Of a stretch of 64,000 bases of DNA, positions 12,201-27,200 are shown piece after piece. The stretch spans positions 77,069,405-77,133,404 of the forward strand of contig JAPFBE010000002.1 in the NCBI GenBank assembly GCA_034336665.1, given 5' to 3'. Below the pieces are notes generated by a model, which worked only from the letters and a program-made list of their open reading frames with translations, was not told where the DNA came from and did not search any database. Positions within the stretch are counted from its first letter, which is position 1, and every line of letters begins with the position of its first letter. A program made the translations under genes and the position numbers. The DNA comes from Luscinia megarhynchos (Eukaryota > Chordata > Aves > Passeriformes > Turdidae).

Positions 12201-15200
12201 CTACACTGTTGTTTGCTTCCTGACCATCTGGATCCACTGCAGATCCCTGCATCCTGTTCCAGAGCCCCGGCTCAGTCTGGGGTGGGATTCCCTATCCCAC
12301 CCTCTGGGTCCTTCAAGTACTGCAGGGCTGGACTCTGTGCTCCAGAGCCCTAAAAATATTTCCATAGAAACAACCTAGCTCCTCTCCCTGTTAGCTTTGG
12401 AATCACTTGGTTATTTGTGTGAAGCTCTTCCAGCATAACATGGGATAATGGCTCAAAATCCTTACTTCTAATTATATCAACATACAGTGCAGATCAGAAT
12501 CAATAAAAGCTTAGTGCATTTGCCCTGACTCTTTAAACCTTCACCTATGCCTGAGCTTTTTTTGATGCAGCCCTTTATGACTGGAATGATCTAGTGGATA
12601 TTATTAGCATGCTCACCTTAGCACACTGAAATTCATTATTTTGGCAGATCTTTCTTGGTCTGATTCCAGCCTGTGTGCCATGTGTCAATAAACCACGTGA
12701 GTTTTGACTTTTTGCACCTGGTTCAGTCCACGTCTGCTGTGATGTGCCCCCCAACACTACCTTGTTTTCTCTATGTATGGGGCAATATCTTATAGCACTG
12801 GAGTAATCTGACCCAAATCTTTTGCAGCAAGTGTGGACTGAGTTCCTTCCAAAGGCAGTCCCCAGGAGCAGGTCCCCAGGAGCAGTGAGCTGGGAGGAGA
12901 AGCCACAGTCACACAATCACAGTGTGTTTGCTCCAGCCACGCAGGCACCTGTGGCTCCCCTGAAACACTTGAAGGCTTTAGCTTCTATAAAGGCAGATGG
13001 ATTCAAAAATCCATAAAGGGCTGTCACAACACCCACAAGAGATTTAGAAACTGAGCTCCCATCGAGAAATGGGAGGGGTTGAATGGGCCCTGTGTGTGGG
13101 AAGATAGGTTGAAAGTTTCAGAGAAGCTCATTGAAAGAAGGCATGAGAAGGTTTCTAATAAAGGACTGGTGGTGATGCCAGTTGTGTCTGCCTTGACATA
13201 GTTGCTGTAATATCTGTGTTTTTGACCCTTGGCTTTTCCATGGCAGAAGTGACTTTGAGCACTGTAATTTCCCAGTCCTTTCCTGGGACTGTACCTTCCT
13301 GGTGAATAAATACTTTCTGCTACAGGGAGTTTTTCCATTTATTAATTTCACTTGTTATCTTTTCTTCCTTTGCTAATTGTTTGCCTACATGGGCAGAGAT
13401 CTGTGCTTATAGGGCCCCAGATGCTAAACAACCTCACTGCCTTGGTAGTGTGCATGCTGCCAGCCTGGAGGAAGGCTTGGCACTGTCTGATTGAGCAAAG
13501 ACAGGCCTGAGGGCTCAGCAATACAAATCACATATTTCTGAGGTGAGCCTCAGAATGAGCTCTAGCCAAGTGTGGTTTCTCCCTCTGATTGCCAAAAACT
13601 CTTGCATGTGGTTCTTAATAGTGCCATAAGCCCTAGGGTTGCCATTCAGCCGTGTGAGCTCCATCTGATGTGGCTCCTGCTATGAAAAGACTGTTTTTAA
13701 ACTGCTGAGAATGCCTCACAATCCTAACAGGATGCCCAAAATAGGGAACAGTGGAAGTGGTTTAGTTGTCCTCTAGCATTTGCTGCAATCTCTGTGAGAT
13801 GTCCCTCTTCTCTACATTGCTGTAACTTCCTTCACTGGCTGTAGTCTCACCATTTGCCATTTTCTTTGTGCACACAGACTCCAAATCCATCTCTGTCCTT
13901 GCCCATTATTCACTTGATACCTTTGACTCACTGAAATCACCTTTCAACTCAGAGTGTGTATGTGATTTTCCTCTGTCAGGTATGTTGCTCCCTACTGAAG
14001 TCATCAGCTAGCCAAAGCATTTCCTGGAGATTGTACTAGTGCTTCTGCAGCAGACTGGCAGGGGGATATCCCTTGGGCATATTTTACTGAGAAAAGCATC
14101 TGTTTAATAGACAGGTGAATTTTACTGAAATAAATGCAGAGAATGCAATCATAACCTGAAGGGAGGCTCCTGTAAACCACTGTGTGAATCTATTTCTAAA
14201 TTTGCAAGTGCAATGTGGGGAGATTCATTTTACTGTTTATATTTTCATTTTATTTATTTGACTGTCAGACAAAGGAGAGCAAGTGACTGTGCCTGTTTAT
14301 GAAGAAGGTCTTCTTTTGAAAAATGTCAGAGAAGACTGAGAAAAGCAACCAAGTCTTGCAAAACAGCTTCTTAAATAACATTGCCAAGGCAAATACAGCT
14401 GAAGGTTGATTTCCCTGATGAGATGTTCAGAGAAGTTTGCCTTTCATTACTCATCCTTCCCCTGTCACTTTGCCAGTGGCAAGGATTGAAGGATTTCTAA
14501 TAAAGGTTTTTGCTCTGCTGCTCTGTAGTGTTTAAACCAGATGTTGTGTATCTGGGCAGTGAGATGTGCCCAGGGCAGTGGTACTGAGGACATGTGACAC
14601 AGCCTTTAAAATAAAAGCTATTCTTGACACTTTGGGGGGGTTGGGGGGGGAGAAAAAAAGAAAAAAACACCAAAAACCCCAAAAAGCTGTCTAACAACAT
14701 AGGGAGCACTTGTTCAGCATTGGGTCTGAGCTTCATCTGAGCACTGAGGAAGCACAAGGATGGCCACTGGCAGTGGTGCCCTCCTCAGCTGCTCTGGCAA
14801 ATCAGTTACACTTATACAAAATCAGAGAAGTGCCCTGGACAATCAGAGGGTTTTTTAAATTTTGTTTTGTTGGTTTTGGTTTTTTTTAAGTAAAAATAAC
14901 TGCTATGAAATATGAAGCCTGTAAGTACCAAATGGGTTCAAAAGTCCTTGTGTTTTGCCAGAAACAATCTCAGTGATTTGTCACTCAATGTCAATAACAT
15001 TCAGAATGTTATTAAGAATAAACAGCAATGAACCAAAAGGCAAATTTAAAGAAAATAGCTAAAGTACCCAATCAGTGATTTTTCTGGATTGAGATAAAGT
15101 CAATGATCCTGAAGGATTGAAATAGACTTGTTTAATATTCTGTGTCATACCCCAGGCTGTTCTTTGGGTAAACTAATGTTTATCTTAGGAAAGTTGCCAA

Positions 15201-18200
15201 AAGTCACTAGTTTCTTGAGTATGTGTATAACTTGCATACATGCCAGCCTTCCCAGCAAAGGATAAAGCTGCAGAGGTGGTTTGATTAAGCAATTGATTTG
15301 TATCTGTAAGAGCAAAAGGAAGCATGACTGTGAGAACACTCAGCTCAATATTTTGATATTCCTCCTCTGTAACCAGAGCCAAATGGTAAATGCATTTAGA
15401 TTCTTACCTAAGTACTCATGGCAGTTTTGTGCCATCTTGGTTTCTGGCTCTTGAAGGTCTTGACATTTTATTTTGATTGTAATGATGATCATCTCCAGCT
15501 ACAATCTGCTTTTTCATATTAAACATTTCAAAATGATTTTGTTGAAGCAGGCATTTAATTTGTACAATTTTGAAACCTCTTCAAGCTATCTGAAGCCATT
15601 TATTGCAGTCAAAGAAATTATGAAATAATAGCAAGTAAAAGAAGGAAACTTCTCAGCTCTTACTCTTCAAATCTGCCTGCTGTATTACAGCATGTAGTCA
15701 CAGAAATTAGATACTGCCTTTACAACAGGTTCTTCACCACTATAAAATAAAGTCACAATACCTTGTAGATTAATCTAATTGTAGATCATCTTAATTTTAT
15801 CCTCTACAGTTTTTTAATGCCCTATGAGGGATTCAGTATGTTACTGAAGGAAAGAAAGAAAACGTGAACTTACGTTTAGTGCTACCCAAAAAAGTGTTAT
15901 GAAGTACTAGGCTATAAAAGTATTTTTTATGCTTTATGCAAAAGCTCTATCCATTTAGATAAATTATTACTTAAGTACAATTTAAGCAGCAAACAATTCA
16001 TTTGCTGATTATCAGCCTTGCATTTAAAATGTAAAGTTTCTACATTTAAGATGAAGATGTAGAGGCTTTTGATATTTTCCTTTCTACTGCATGAAGCAAA
16101 TCAAATTCATGAATGAAATCAGGTCAATTTCATTTTCCTCATTGTTTCAGATGATGGGAAACTGTCCTTTGATGAATTCAAAGCTTACTTTGCTGATGGA
16201 GTTCTGAGTGGAGAAGAACTGCATGACCTTTTTCGCACCATTGACACACACAATACTGAGTAAGTGCCCCCTTCTTACAATTCCAGCACATTTTCTGTAC
16301 CTGAGCATGGTAAACAGACATCAGGCTGATTTTAGGAAACAAGTTCGTGTAGAAAGCTGCTTCAGGGAAACCAGGCTGTTTCATATGGCTGTAAACTGTT
16401 GAAGTGTTTTGAAAACTTGTTGAAATACTTGCATATTCCAATAGATGTGATTTGGGCTACTGAGAACACGGGTGGGAAGAGGATGCTTTCTGTATTCCCC
16501 CACCATGGAAAGAAAAGAAGCTGGGGTCTCCTTCAGGCTTAAATATGAATTTCTCAATTCCACTGAGTTGTACTGAGATGAATACTTGGAGCAGATGTCA
16601 AGAAGAAAATAAAATAAATGAAGCAATTATATATAGTAAAGAGTTGAAAAAGCCATCCTGACTGGTGGCATGGAACTTGTGCTGGTGCAGTCCCTTGGGA
16701 TATTCCCATTATGGTTGGGTTTACCCAGGCCACAGGGTAACTAAGCTGACAGGAACTTCATGAATTTCAGCATGAAGTGCAAAGTCCTGCTTCTGGGGAG
16801 GAACAACCCCAGCTTTTGTGGGAAATTTAATCAAATTAAATGTAGTTTCATAGTAGAGTTAACAAGATTTTAGTTTGTGTCAAAATAATGTCCTGAAGTA
16901 AGCAGAAGAAATGGTGCTCAGTCTTATGGTGAATAAAAAATACTACAGGCTTTTATAAGGTGATTAAGGGAAGGGGTGATGGAGACAGAGAGGGGGAGTC
17001 ACCACCCTGGAGGTACTTGGGGGATTTGGCAGTGCTGGGTTAACAGCTGGGCCTCGAGGGTTTTAGAGGTCTGTTCTAAGCCAAACCATTCCATGATTCT
17101 GTGGTTCCATGCACCAATATGTGCTGGAGCCCACCCAGCTGGAAAGCAGCTTAGCAGGGAAAGGATAACAGGTGAATACAAAGTTGAACATGAGCTAACA
17201 ACGTGCCCTTATGGCCAAGAAGACCAATGAATGGTATGAATGACCCAGAGTAAAAAACTTCTTTCAGAGCCAGACTCACTCATACAGCTTTCACCTTCAC
17301 TCAAACGTACCACATATCTGCAAAAGTGGTTTTATTTTACCATAATTCCATTTGTCTGCAAGCATCCTGATAAGGGCAGAAATTCTTGATGCTAATCAAG
17401 ATTTCTAAGCAAAAAGACAGATGTTCTACATCTATTTTTCATTTATTTTTATTTGTAAAGCTTTTTTAATTTGTAAAATATTTTAGTTTTTATTTTTATT
17501 ATTTGTACACCATTTTGTCTTTAACAGAGAACATATAAATCTGAAAAATATGTAGAAAAGTGAGAATGGCAACATGTTTTTCTTCCTGGTAGGTAGGCAC
17601 ACCTGAAGAATTGGTGCAATTTCTGAATGCTGCTGCTATTAACTGAAAATAGATAATTAAACTGTCACAGGAGCCATCTGAGAGAGAGATCATTCTCACT
17701 GTCCAGAAAAAGCCTGGCAAAAATCTGGGCACAAAAGTCACAGAATACATACTGTGAAGGGTTCATTTTTCATGGATTTCAGGGAATGGAGCAGGTGGAA
17801 GATTAAGACAAGTTACTAAATTACCTTTTTGAACCTGAAGAAAGGGTGCTTTGTATTGATGGATTAACATTTGTTACAGGAGAAGAACCTGGATATGAGT
17901 AAGAAAACTACTTGAAACTTGGATATAAAAAACCAACAAGAAGCTTTTTGAGTGTTTTTTCATGGAGTCTTTAAGTGATAAAAGGCTTTAGGGTGACTTT
18001 GCAGCTGAAAAATAAACTACCAGGCTTGATATTTAACAGAGGCAAATACATTTTAAAAGCTTTCCCTTACCCCTTTGTAAGCTTTTGAGAAACCTGTCTG
18101 CAAGATGTCACAGACCAAATATGAGATGGATATAGCAAAGAGAGACAGCTTGGCCAGTATAATGTAATTTCCTTCTTAGCATAGCTTTCAAAAAAAAAAA

Positions 18201-21200
18201 AAAAAAAAAACAAAAAAAAAAAACTCATGAAGCAGATATAATGAGGCAAAAACTTTATTCACTGGCATTTCCTCAAAAGGGCAGGTTATGTAAAATGTCT
18301 CAAATTAACAAGCTAGCTAAAAAAAGTAGCAAAACGTTCATTGAACCTTGGGAAGTGTTTTAATGTAAGCATTAGGAGAATCATGTACATATCAAGCAAT
18401 CCCCAAGCCATCTATTTTTAGATGTTTTCACTTCCAAATTATCCAAAGAAATGAAATGGAAATGGTGTAACCAACTCAGAAGTAGTTTATGGCTTGTTTT
18501 CAGTGGAGGGCAAAGAATTCTGCTCAGATTTGTAGCCAGTTGGAGAAGATTTGCAGATAATTTTGTCTCTCTTATCCAATTAAAATGCAGACACTGTCAA
18601 ACTCTGGGCAAATCTTTTATCTTTTCTCTGCTTCTCTTCACTATTTACAAATTGCAGCCTGTAGCTCCCTATCCCAGGAATATTTTGTAAGCATTGGGAT
18701 TATGCAGTGATTTACACTACATGTAAATGCCTGGGACAGATATCTAGGGAAGCATGTCCTGATCCCTCAGTTCATTTCTTGCACTATCTCAGGATTCTAT
18801 AATCGAGCTTGTCACAAGAGCAGGTTTTGGGTTGTTTCCACCTGTGTTAAATCCTTTAGCTCTGCCAGCATTCAAAGCCTCACTGTCTGTGCACACCTCT
18901 GTGTACTTTAAAGCCTGGAGATGAAAAAGTAGATGTAGCCTTGGGGTGATAGCCATGGGCCACAAACTCAGGCAATTTGAATTCCCTTCTCAGCTATGCT
19001 GCTGCAATTTTTCAATAAAATATTCAAAGCATGAAAGACTTACACTGGCTTAACACTTCCAAGGGAACTAAATTAGGTAGGTATTAAACCCCACTGTTAC
19101 ACAGGTCCTAATGTCAGTCTTGTTGAAGTGAGATTTAGATTATTAACTTTCAAAAAGACCAATCCAAGCTAATGCAACATGCTTCTCAAAAAGCAGATAG
19201 GCTGTGGAAGACTGCTGAAATGAGTAATTACCATTTCCAGTGTGGTAGCAAGGCAAATAACAGAGGGTTTGATTTCCCAGTAATTCAGGTTGTGTCTGCT
19301 TGACTGACTAGGATGGCTGCACCTTGGTATTTGAAGCAGTCAGGTGTTCTCCTTTCACAAAGGAAAAGAGTCAATTAGGTAACAATCAGCAGGGGGAAAA
19401 AAAAGATGAGTAGGAATTAGTTACTGATGCATAAAGTTTCCAAGACATAAGTTGAATAAGAGTTTATTATGACAGGATGAATTTAAATGTTTCTAGACCC
19501 TAAAGTACAGGTTATTCATTCAGGGTAGATCATTGCTTTCCCTGAAAATTTGCATTAGCTGAGGGTATTTCCTCAGTACATAATTTGGACATGTATTTTG
19601 CAGTGTGTGAAGGTATTTCCATGTATACTATTTTTCTTTCTATTTAAGAAATTTATTCTTTTCTATTTGTTTATTTCATACCTTTTCATAACATTTGAAA
19701 TATTAAATAAACACTACTAAAAACACAGTGTACAAATTGATTGCCTGAATTTTTTAACTTCCATTCCTTTTTCCTTTGGATACAGCCAGAAACAAATGCA
19801 TAAGACAACCAAACAGTGTGAAGTAGTTTATCCATGCAAAAAGAATTTATTTTTCCTTTTTTTCTATGATATTTTACCTTTCTTGAATAGGTAAGCTTTG
19901 ATTAGGCCATACAATGAGCATTCCTGACAGGTAATTAGTACAAGGTGACTGCTTTAGGGGGGTAGTAGTTAACCATAGTTGACCATTCTGTCAGTTGTAA
20001 TTGTCATTACTTGAGTGAAGCTGAAAGCTGATTAAGCATTTGACTGCCACGAAGAGCCATTTCTATTTGTGTTTTCCAGGATCTCATGAAACTTTTGGGC
20101 AATCATATACCATTAAATGGCATAAAGGAGCAGTTGTGGAGGGTCCATACTCAGATGCCCTCACTGTGCCAGTGGAAGGAAAGGCTTTGCATTGATGCAG
20201 AAGTGATCAGGTCTAGGCTGTTACATCTCCAGGTCCTGAGCATGAATTTTCTTCTATTGCAGAGTAGTGTCTTGTATTTAAAGACCCTTAAAAAAACCCC
20301 AGCCAAACAAATATAGGCAAGAAATCAAGAGCAGTGACTTAAGCTTCAACCTGGAGTTTGTACAGTGATTCTCCTCCCCTTTTTCATGTTTTTAAGTGTT
20401 TTGCAGGTAGCCCCAAATATAAACATACTCTAAGCATCTGGGCAACACCTTAGACTTTTTAGTTCAGCAGGAGGCCAAGGTAGATCCTTATAGTTTCTTG
20501 AGCAGGAGCTAGAATAAGAGTAAGACCAACATGAGTGCCTATCTGTGAGCAGGAAAGGGACAAGAGGAGGAGCTTATCTTTGTGTCCTGATTTGACAAAT
20601 ATTTGACATGACATCCATGTTATACATCTGTAAGGTCAGTGTTTGTCCTAACACTTCAAAAAATCTCCATGCACTCTATTTGAAATCTGAGTTAACCTTT
20701 TTGGAGGTTTGTGAGGGTGAAGGAAACCCAGTGTGGTTCTTCAGCCCTCTCTCCTCCCCTGGTCTGAGCTCTGAATTTCACAGTGCTCAGTGAGGCTCTG
20801 CAGGGCTGATGGAGCAATGGGAAAAGGGTGTTGGAGCAAATGTGAGTGCTGCAAAGGCTTTCTTTGTGCTGACAAGGAGGGTGATGGAGAACATGGTCTG
20901 CAGGTTGCAGTAATTTTGGAGCTGAAGTAATTTCGGAGCTGAAGACCCACATACTCTGTTATTAACTGAATGCAAAATGTTTTATCCTTCATGTAAAACA
21001 GTGTTGAGGCACAGTTGAGGAAGCTCTGCAGAAATATAGCTGTTTTGTTTACATGTGTTTTTTCATGAATAATTGTACTGAAAGTAGAGAAAGGCATCAG
21101 AAGCACAGGTCTTCTTATACATGGAGAGACACGTACAGGAGAAGTTTGAAATTAGTGGTTAAAGGGGTGAAGGCTATTACAACTCATTTCATTGCTAAAT

Positions 21201-24200
21201 CATCTCCTACTTAATTTTAATGTCAACTCTGACGAGCTCTTGTTTTTTCAGAAGAGCAAGAGTCCTTGATATGGTTAATTGTTTAGTGGATAAGCCTTCA
21301 CAGAAGTCATTGCAAATGTAACCTCCCTTTTATCCCTTACCCTTTCCTTCCCCCCACCCATGGCTTCCATGGAAATTGTTTTAACATAATGGCATCCTCT
21401 GGGAAAAGGTGTCAGAAGATAATGAGAATATTTGGCAAAGTTACAAACTGGGAGATATACAGAAGGTCTCAAGGGGATTTAGTCTGCAGCACTGCTGGAG
21501 ATAGTGCTTTAAATGCTTCACTGATTACTGACTCACAGGACTCCGTGGGGAATCAGACTTATTCTTCTCTCTTTACTCATTGGTAGAATGAAGTCCTTAG
21601 TCAGGATGGTAGTTACAAGGTAGGAGGGATCTTAGAACTACTGAGGGCACAGGCTGCCTCCCAAAAGTAGGGAGGTCCCATTAACCTTTGTGTGTGGTGC
21701 AAGTTAAACTGTGCACAAGCCAGAGGTGAGTTTGGTGAGGATCTGAGAGCCTTGGGCGCCTGGGGAGTGTTTCTTGCTGCTTGCACAGCAGATGCAGGGG
21801 TGGGTGTGGCACTGTGCAGACACATCCACACCTGCATCCTGGGTGTCAGGGGGTCTAAGGCTCCCTCATGGGCAGGGAAGTCACTGGCCCTCAGACATGA
21901 TACTGTTCACGTGGGCTTCAGCTCAGCTGCCCAGGCATGAGGAGATTAAGATGCTCACACTGGAAAATCAGCCCAAGGTGAAGGATAACATAGGAGAAGT
22001 AGTGGGGACATGGGTGGTGGGAGATGTGCTTGGGCATTTGAAGCAACACTTAGATGTCTGTTATATCAAATTACTTCTGAGTCTCCTCCGCTATATTGTG
22101 TGGGGGTTTTTGTTTGTTTGTTTTGTTTTTTGTGTTTTGTTTTTTTTTCCTAGAGTTGGGATTAAAAATTTGAGAAATGGTATTTTTTGTTTGGATTTAG
22201 TTGTTTATTAATTCTTATTTATGCTACAGTGAGTTTTACAGCGAGTTTTACAGCACTTCTAGCTAACAAGTTGAAAATGGTGATGTATTTCTTTCTTTAC
22301 AAGGCCTTTTAAGGGCTAATTTGTTTAATTAAGAACGGACACCTAAATTATTTTTACTTTTAACCTATTAACCAAATACCCATGACTTGTAATGTGGAAT
22401 TTTCTATCCTATTACACAAGATCTTACCTAGACTTGTGAGGAAGATGAAGAATAAAAAAACTTCTGCCTTAAAAATTCCATCTTATTCCATATATATTAC
22501 TATATTCTAAAATCTTAAATTCCAGCTTTTCCACCATGTTGAATTCCACACTTCTATTTAAACTACACACTAGTGATTTTGAAAGCCTTCTCCACAGCTT
22601 TAGGTCAAAAGTGATATTTTCCTGGGGGTCAGTGCCTGTCAGCACAGAAAGTCCAGAATTTCCAGTTCCTAGCTGGCCTGTGGATCCCTCCCAACTGCAC
22701 TGAACACACTGGGGCTGCTTTGCCTGGCAGGGGAGGTTGGACAGCCAGCACACATATGGACTCCTGCATTTGGGACTCATCCCCAAAGTGAACAAACCTT
22801 CCTCCCACCTGCCCAGGTCTTCACTAGCAGAGCCCTATTCCTCCCTTGGGTCAAAAGAGAAGTGCTGAGATCATCTGCCCTGGCAGCAAACTCCAAAAGG
22901 TGACAATTGGATGTTGAGAGGAAGAGGCTGGTTAGCAATCCTTGCAGCTGTGGGAACCCATGAGCCTGGAGCCCAGTACTGTGCACTGAAACTAAAATAA
23001 AAGGTGTGTTTATATGGACCAGAATGCTTCCTGCAAGTTCTAGCTGCAAACTTAATAATGACAAGTCCTCAGTAGCTTAAGGGTACTCTAAGGGTACTAA
23101 TTATCTCTGCCTTGGATGGTTTTCTTTTGTTTTAATTGGAAGGCATGTTTAAGTCTCATGCTATTGCTGATTTTTCACAGTTCAATACAAGTACACAGAA
23201 AAAAAATTAATTAACTTCTAAGTAAAACAAAGAAAAGAAATTTAATTAAGAACAATATAACAAAGACAGGATCTTTAATTAGGTGAACTGCAGGTGAGTA
23301 ATTTTTTGAGATATTTTTGAATGCAAATTTGAAAGAGGAAAATAATATATTGGGGTTTGAGCATTTTTTAAAACTGGCTCTTTTATGATTAAATTAGAAT
23401 TTCAGGCACATGGTGCAATATTGGCATCAGAAAGGTGTGTTTGTTAATACTGAAGACATGTAAATGCAGCTATTGGCTTTAGCATAGATTTCTCAAGACC
23501 AGAGCTATAGAAATCAGTTTGGAAATGAAGCACATAGACAAAGGCAAGGTGCTGGTCAGAGTGAGCTGATTATACATTTTAGTATTTCACAGCTGATCAA
23601 AACAAGTTCACCGATAATCATTTACAAAACCCTGATGCTAACAGAATCCTCTGGTCAGACAGACAAGCTGCAAATAGAATTTTGCTTGGAAATTTTCCAT
23701 ATGCGTGGTTATTTTTAATGTGAAATTCAGCCTTCTGCAGAAACAAATGGCAATCCCTCTCAGTGAAGAAATCAAACAGTAATGACTATTTTCAGCTGAC
23801 TTTAACTAAATGGAGCTGACTGAGTCAGTTCTGCAGCAGGTAACATTGGCTTCCCTGCAGTAAACCTTGGTCAATGGTAGGTGTAGTTTGGAGTCTGGTC
23901 CTTTCCATAATCTGCCTTTCCCAGACACCCACAAGAGTTTCAATACCACTCCAAAATCATCTAGAGAGGTTTTAGAACGACATCAAATAGCTCTGGGGAT
24001 TCTTACATGACTCTCACCAGGCCCCATAGATTTGTAGGGACCCAGCTAGAGCAGCAAATCCCACTCAAACTCAGGGTCAACTGAGAGTTTATTGTTCTCA
24101 CAGCCATGGTCCTCCAGCTCAGGGCAGTGAGACCCCCTTGGTCCATCCTCTGTGTTGAAGATAAAGAATGCATGAAACACCTCTGCCTTGTCCATGTCCC

Positions 24201-27200
24201 TGTTTGTGAGGTGCCCATCCTCATCCTGAAACAGGCTGATGTTATTTCTATGCTGCCTTTTGCCATTAATATATTTTAAAATCTTTTTATTTTCTCACAC
24301 ATTTCTGGGCAACTTCAACTCCATTTGTTCTTTAGCTGAATGAATTTTCTCCCTACACTGTATTCTTCCCATGTCACCTGACCTTGCTTAAGCTATAGGC
24401 ACCTTCCTTTTTCCAAAAGAAGATGCTTGCTCAGCAAAACTGACCTTTCTTCCTTGTTCACTTGATTTCTGACATTTTGGAGTTGCCCTCTCCTGTGCAT
24501 TTCCAAGGAGTGTAAGAAACCAAAGTAAACATTTTATTTTGTCTAAGAATAAATAATTTAATCTGAGAGTTTTGTTGTTTTTTTTTAAAAAAAAATGTGA
24601 CAAAACCAGAAATTGAAACATTATCCTCTCCCATGGGATGAAGACTCTGAAATTTGCTCTCTCTGGCAAAAGAGCCACCATGATGCTGCATCTCATTTCC
24701 TCATTTAGGTTTGTGTCGTTCAGACTCTGCAAAAAAATCATAGCTCTGCAGCCCTTGTACAGTGCTCTACAAATTTTAGCATATGCCACGAGTTTTAATA
24801 GCATTATTAAGCCTCTTTTAGCAACACCAAGGCTGTTAGAGCTGGGATGATTAACACAACTCGTCAGCTGTGTAGTCATTGCATTCCTGTGAATCACTGC
24901 TGAATGCAAAGGACTTGAGGGTTGTTTTTTCAGATGAGTTCTTAGTCAGGAAAAAAAAAACCTTTATTCTCTCCTTCAGTCCTGCCACAGGCAGAGCAGT
25001 AAGTGGTGATTCTGGAGTTATCACTTAGGCTGGAGCTGAGCAAGCTAGGCAACTATTTAGTGGCACAAAATGTGGGACAGTGAAAGAGCTGGGACCCCGT
25101 GCCCTTGTCAGAGCCAGAGAGCCAAGCTGGCTGCTGCCTTTGGGAGCCCAGAGGGTGCACAGCCCACGTGGATCTGGGCTTGAAGAGCAGCAGGAATGTG
25201 TCTCCCCAGGGACAGAAGCTTTGTCCCACTTCTGCTCCCTCTTCCTCCTCTCCCTTTTCTGTGACTGAGGCCAATGCCTGAGTTTTTGCAGCACTGAATC
25301 CTACTGGGAACAGTTTTGCCTCCAGTGGTAAGAAACCATGAACAAACCTGAACAAAAGGTGTTGTTTGCTGTTGTAAAGGAGCTGTGAGGCAGAAAATTC
25401 TTAAAATGGAAGTGTGCACATAGGACACCTTTGCAAAACACCCTCAGTAGTGCTGGAACACTTACCTCATTTTGCTGACTTACAGTGAGGAGGTACACAG
25501 ATTTTCTTGTTGCAAAGACCTCACAGCTTTTTGGATTATATTGTCCATGGATGCCTATTCAGTTACCCTTGCACAGGTTAAGTAATGCTTAATTCCTTTC
25601 ACTCACAAATTACATGTTTCTACTTAACAATAGGGAATACTAGCTTCAAACTTTCATCCCTAAAACCAAATTTAGCAAAAAGACTTGCAAACAGGACTGA
25701 AAAGATAGTTAGTTCAAGCTTTTGGAATAAATCCTTCTCATATCTGAGAATGAAGAGAGATCTGAAGAAGAAAGGGTAATCTCCAGCTGTAATTCACAGC
25801 AATGATTTCCCTAAATTAAGTTATGTCATAAAGTCTTTTATATAGCATTGGGTTCTTCAATAAAGCCACTGCTTTATGTTTCAGACTCCATGCTCTGTAA
25901 GATATTGCCTCTTCTTGTTGTCCAGGGAAAATATGTGGACTTTCTGCTGGTTCCTCTGGTTAGAGGTGCCTTCTGTCCCATAGAACAGCCTGTGTCAGGT
26001 CAGTGGATGGATCCATGCACCCACAGCAGTGGATGGGGCTGGGATAGCTTTAGCCTTGCCTCCTCCCTGGCTGCCCCAGTGCACAGCTAACTGTAGTGGG
26101 CAGAACTAAAGCACAGCTGCTTTGCAATTCTACATTTTGGACCACTTCCAGAGATACCATGAATAAGCACTTTTGACACAGTTCATTCAAGTGAATTTGC
26201 TTATTTTTCTCTCACTGACCAATAGATATGATCAACTTTTCAGTGATCAGGATTGCTCAGTGTAATAGCCCTTTAAAAATAGCTCAGGTTTTTTTAGGTA
26301 AAGAACATTTTAGATATGGACAGGTAGGAGGATTGCATGTAGTAGTCAGAAAGCAAATTGAGAATTATCATTCTGACGTGCTGTGAATGCATTTGCCTCA
26401 CTTTATGCTTTGGTTGCTTATTGTGAGTGGAGGGCTGGTGCCTGGATGTGAGTCATCCAGCAAATATTGTTAATAACATGTTCAGCATTGCCAGATTATG
26501 AGTCTAAGCAGAAGCATCTTTGGCATATGTACCTACTGAAATGAGGAACAGGTGCCTGCTGTAAACCTGAGTACTGAGCTACAAAAACAGCCCTCTGGTG
26601 TGCACCTTGCTCCTGTACTATTAAACACTTGCCAAACTTCTTTAATTATTTCTGTAGCATCTTGCAGGGAGCTTAAAATTGTTTGTATGCAGCAAAAGAA
26701 TTCCTAAGTTTATTCACAACTGTTTTTGAAGCGTCATGTCATTATTTCAGAGAAAATGAAATAATCACTGACACAAAATTATAGCTTCCCTGCCTAGACC
26801 AGCATCCCCTTCAAACAGGATGCCAAGAACAATGAAGTCTCCAAGGGTATTTAAAACAGGAGGAAATACTGAATATGCTTGACAAAAATTCGTGTTCCTT
26901 ATGTCTTTTCTGTGTTTTTTTCACAGGCTTGCTGCACAAAATGCTTTGGATAGTATTTTCTGGTTATTCAGGTGTCCAATTTTAACTGAAAATGAATTCA
27001 GCACCTGAATACTTTTCCATTTTTACTGGTAGTCCATTTGCAGCTGTGCCCCTCCTGTCAATGGGACAAACAGCCTGTTGAAAACAGGGATGTGAAAGCC
27101 TCTGAGCCACTCCCAATGTCACCAACATGGTGCTGAGGATGTTGCAGAAGAACACAGACCAGAAGGGATTTAAATATAAATTTGAAAAGAGGGCATGAAT

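Noticed and set aside
12660..12780. Possible LTR end with AATAAA (GTCAATAAACCACG)
   Set aside because: No matching second terminus, TATA box or target duplication was found.
18190..18222. A-rich run considered as the tail of a processed pseudogene
   Set aside because: No coding-like sequence or target duplication was seen upstream.
24388..24909. 173-residue open frame on the - strand in intron 3
   Set aside because: No recognisable domain. It might mark a conserved non-coding element, but this cannot be judged without alignment.
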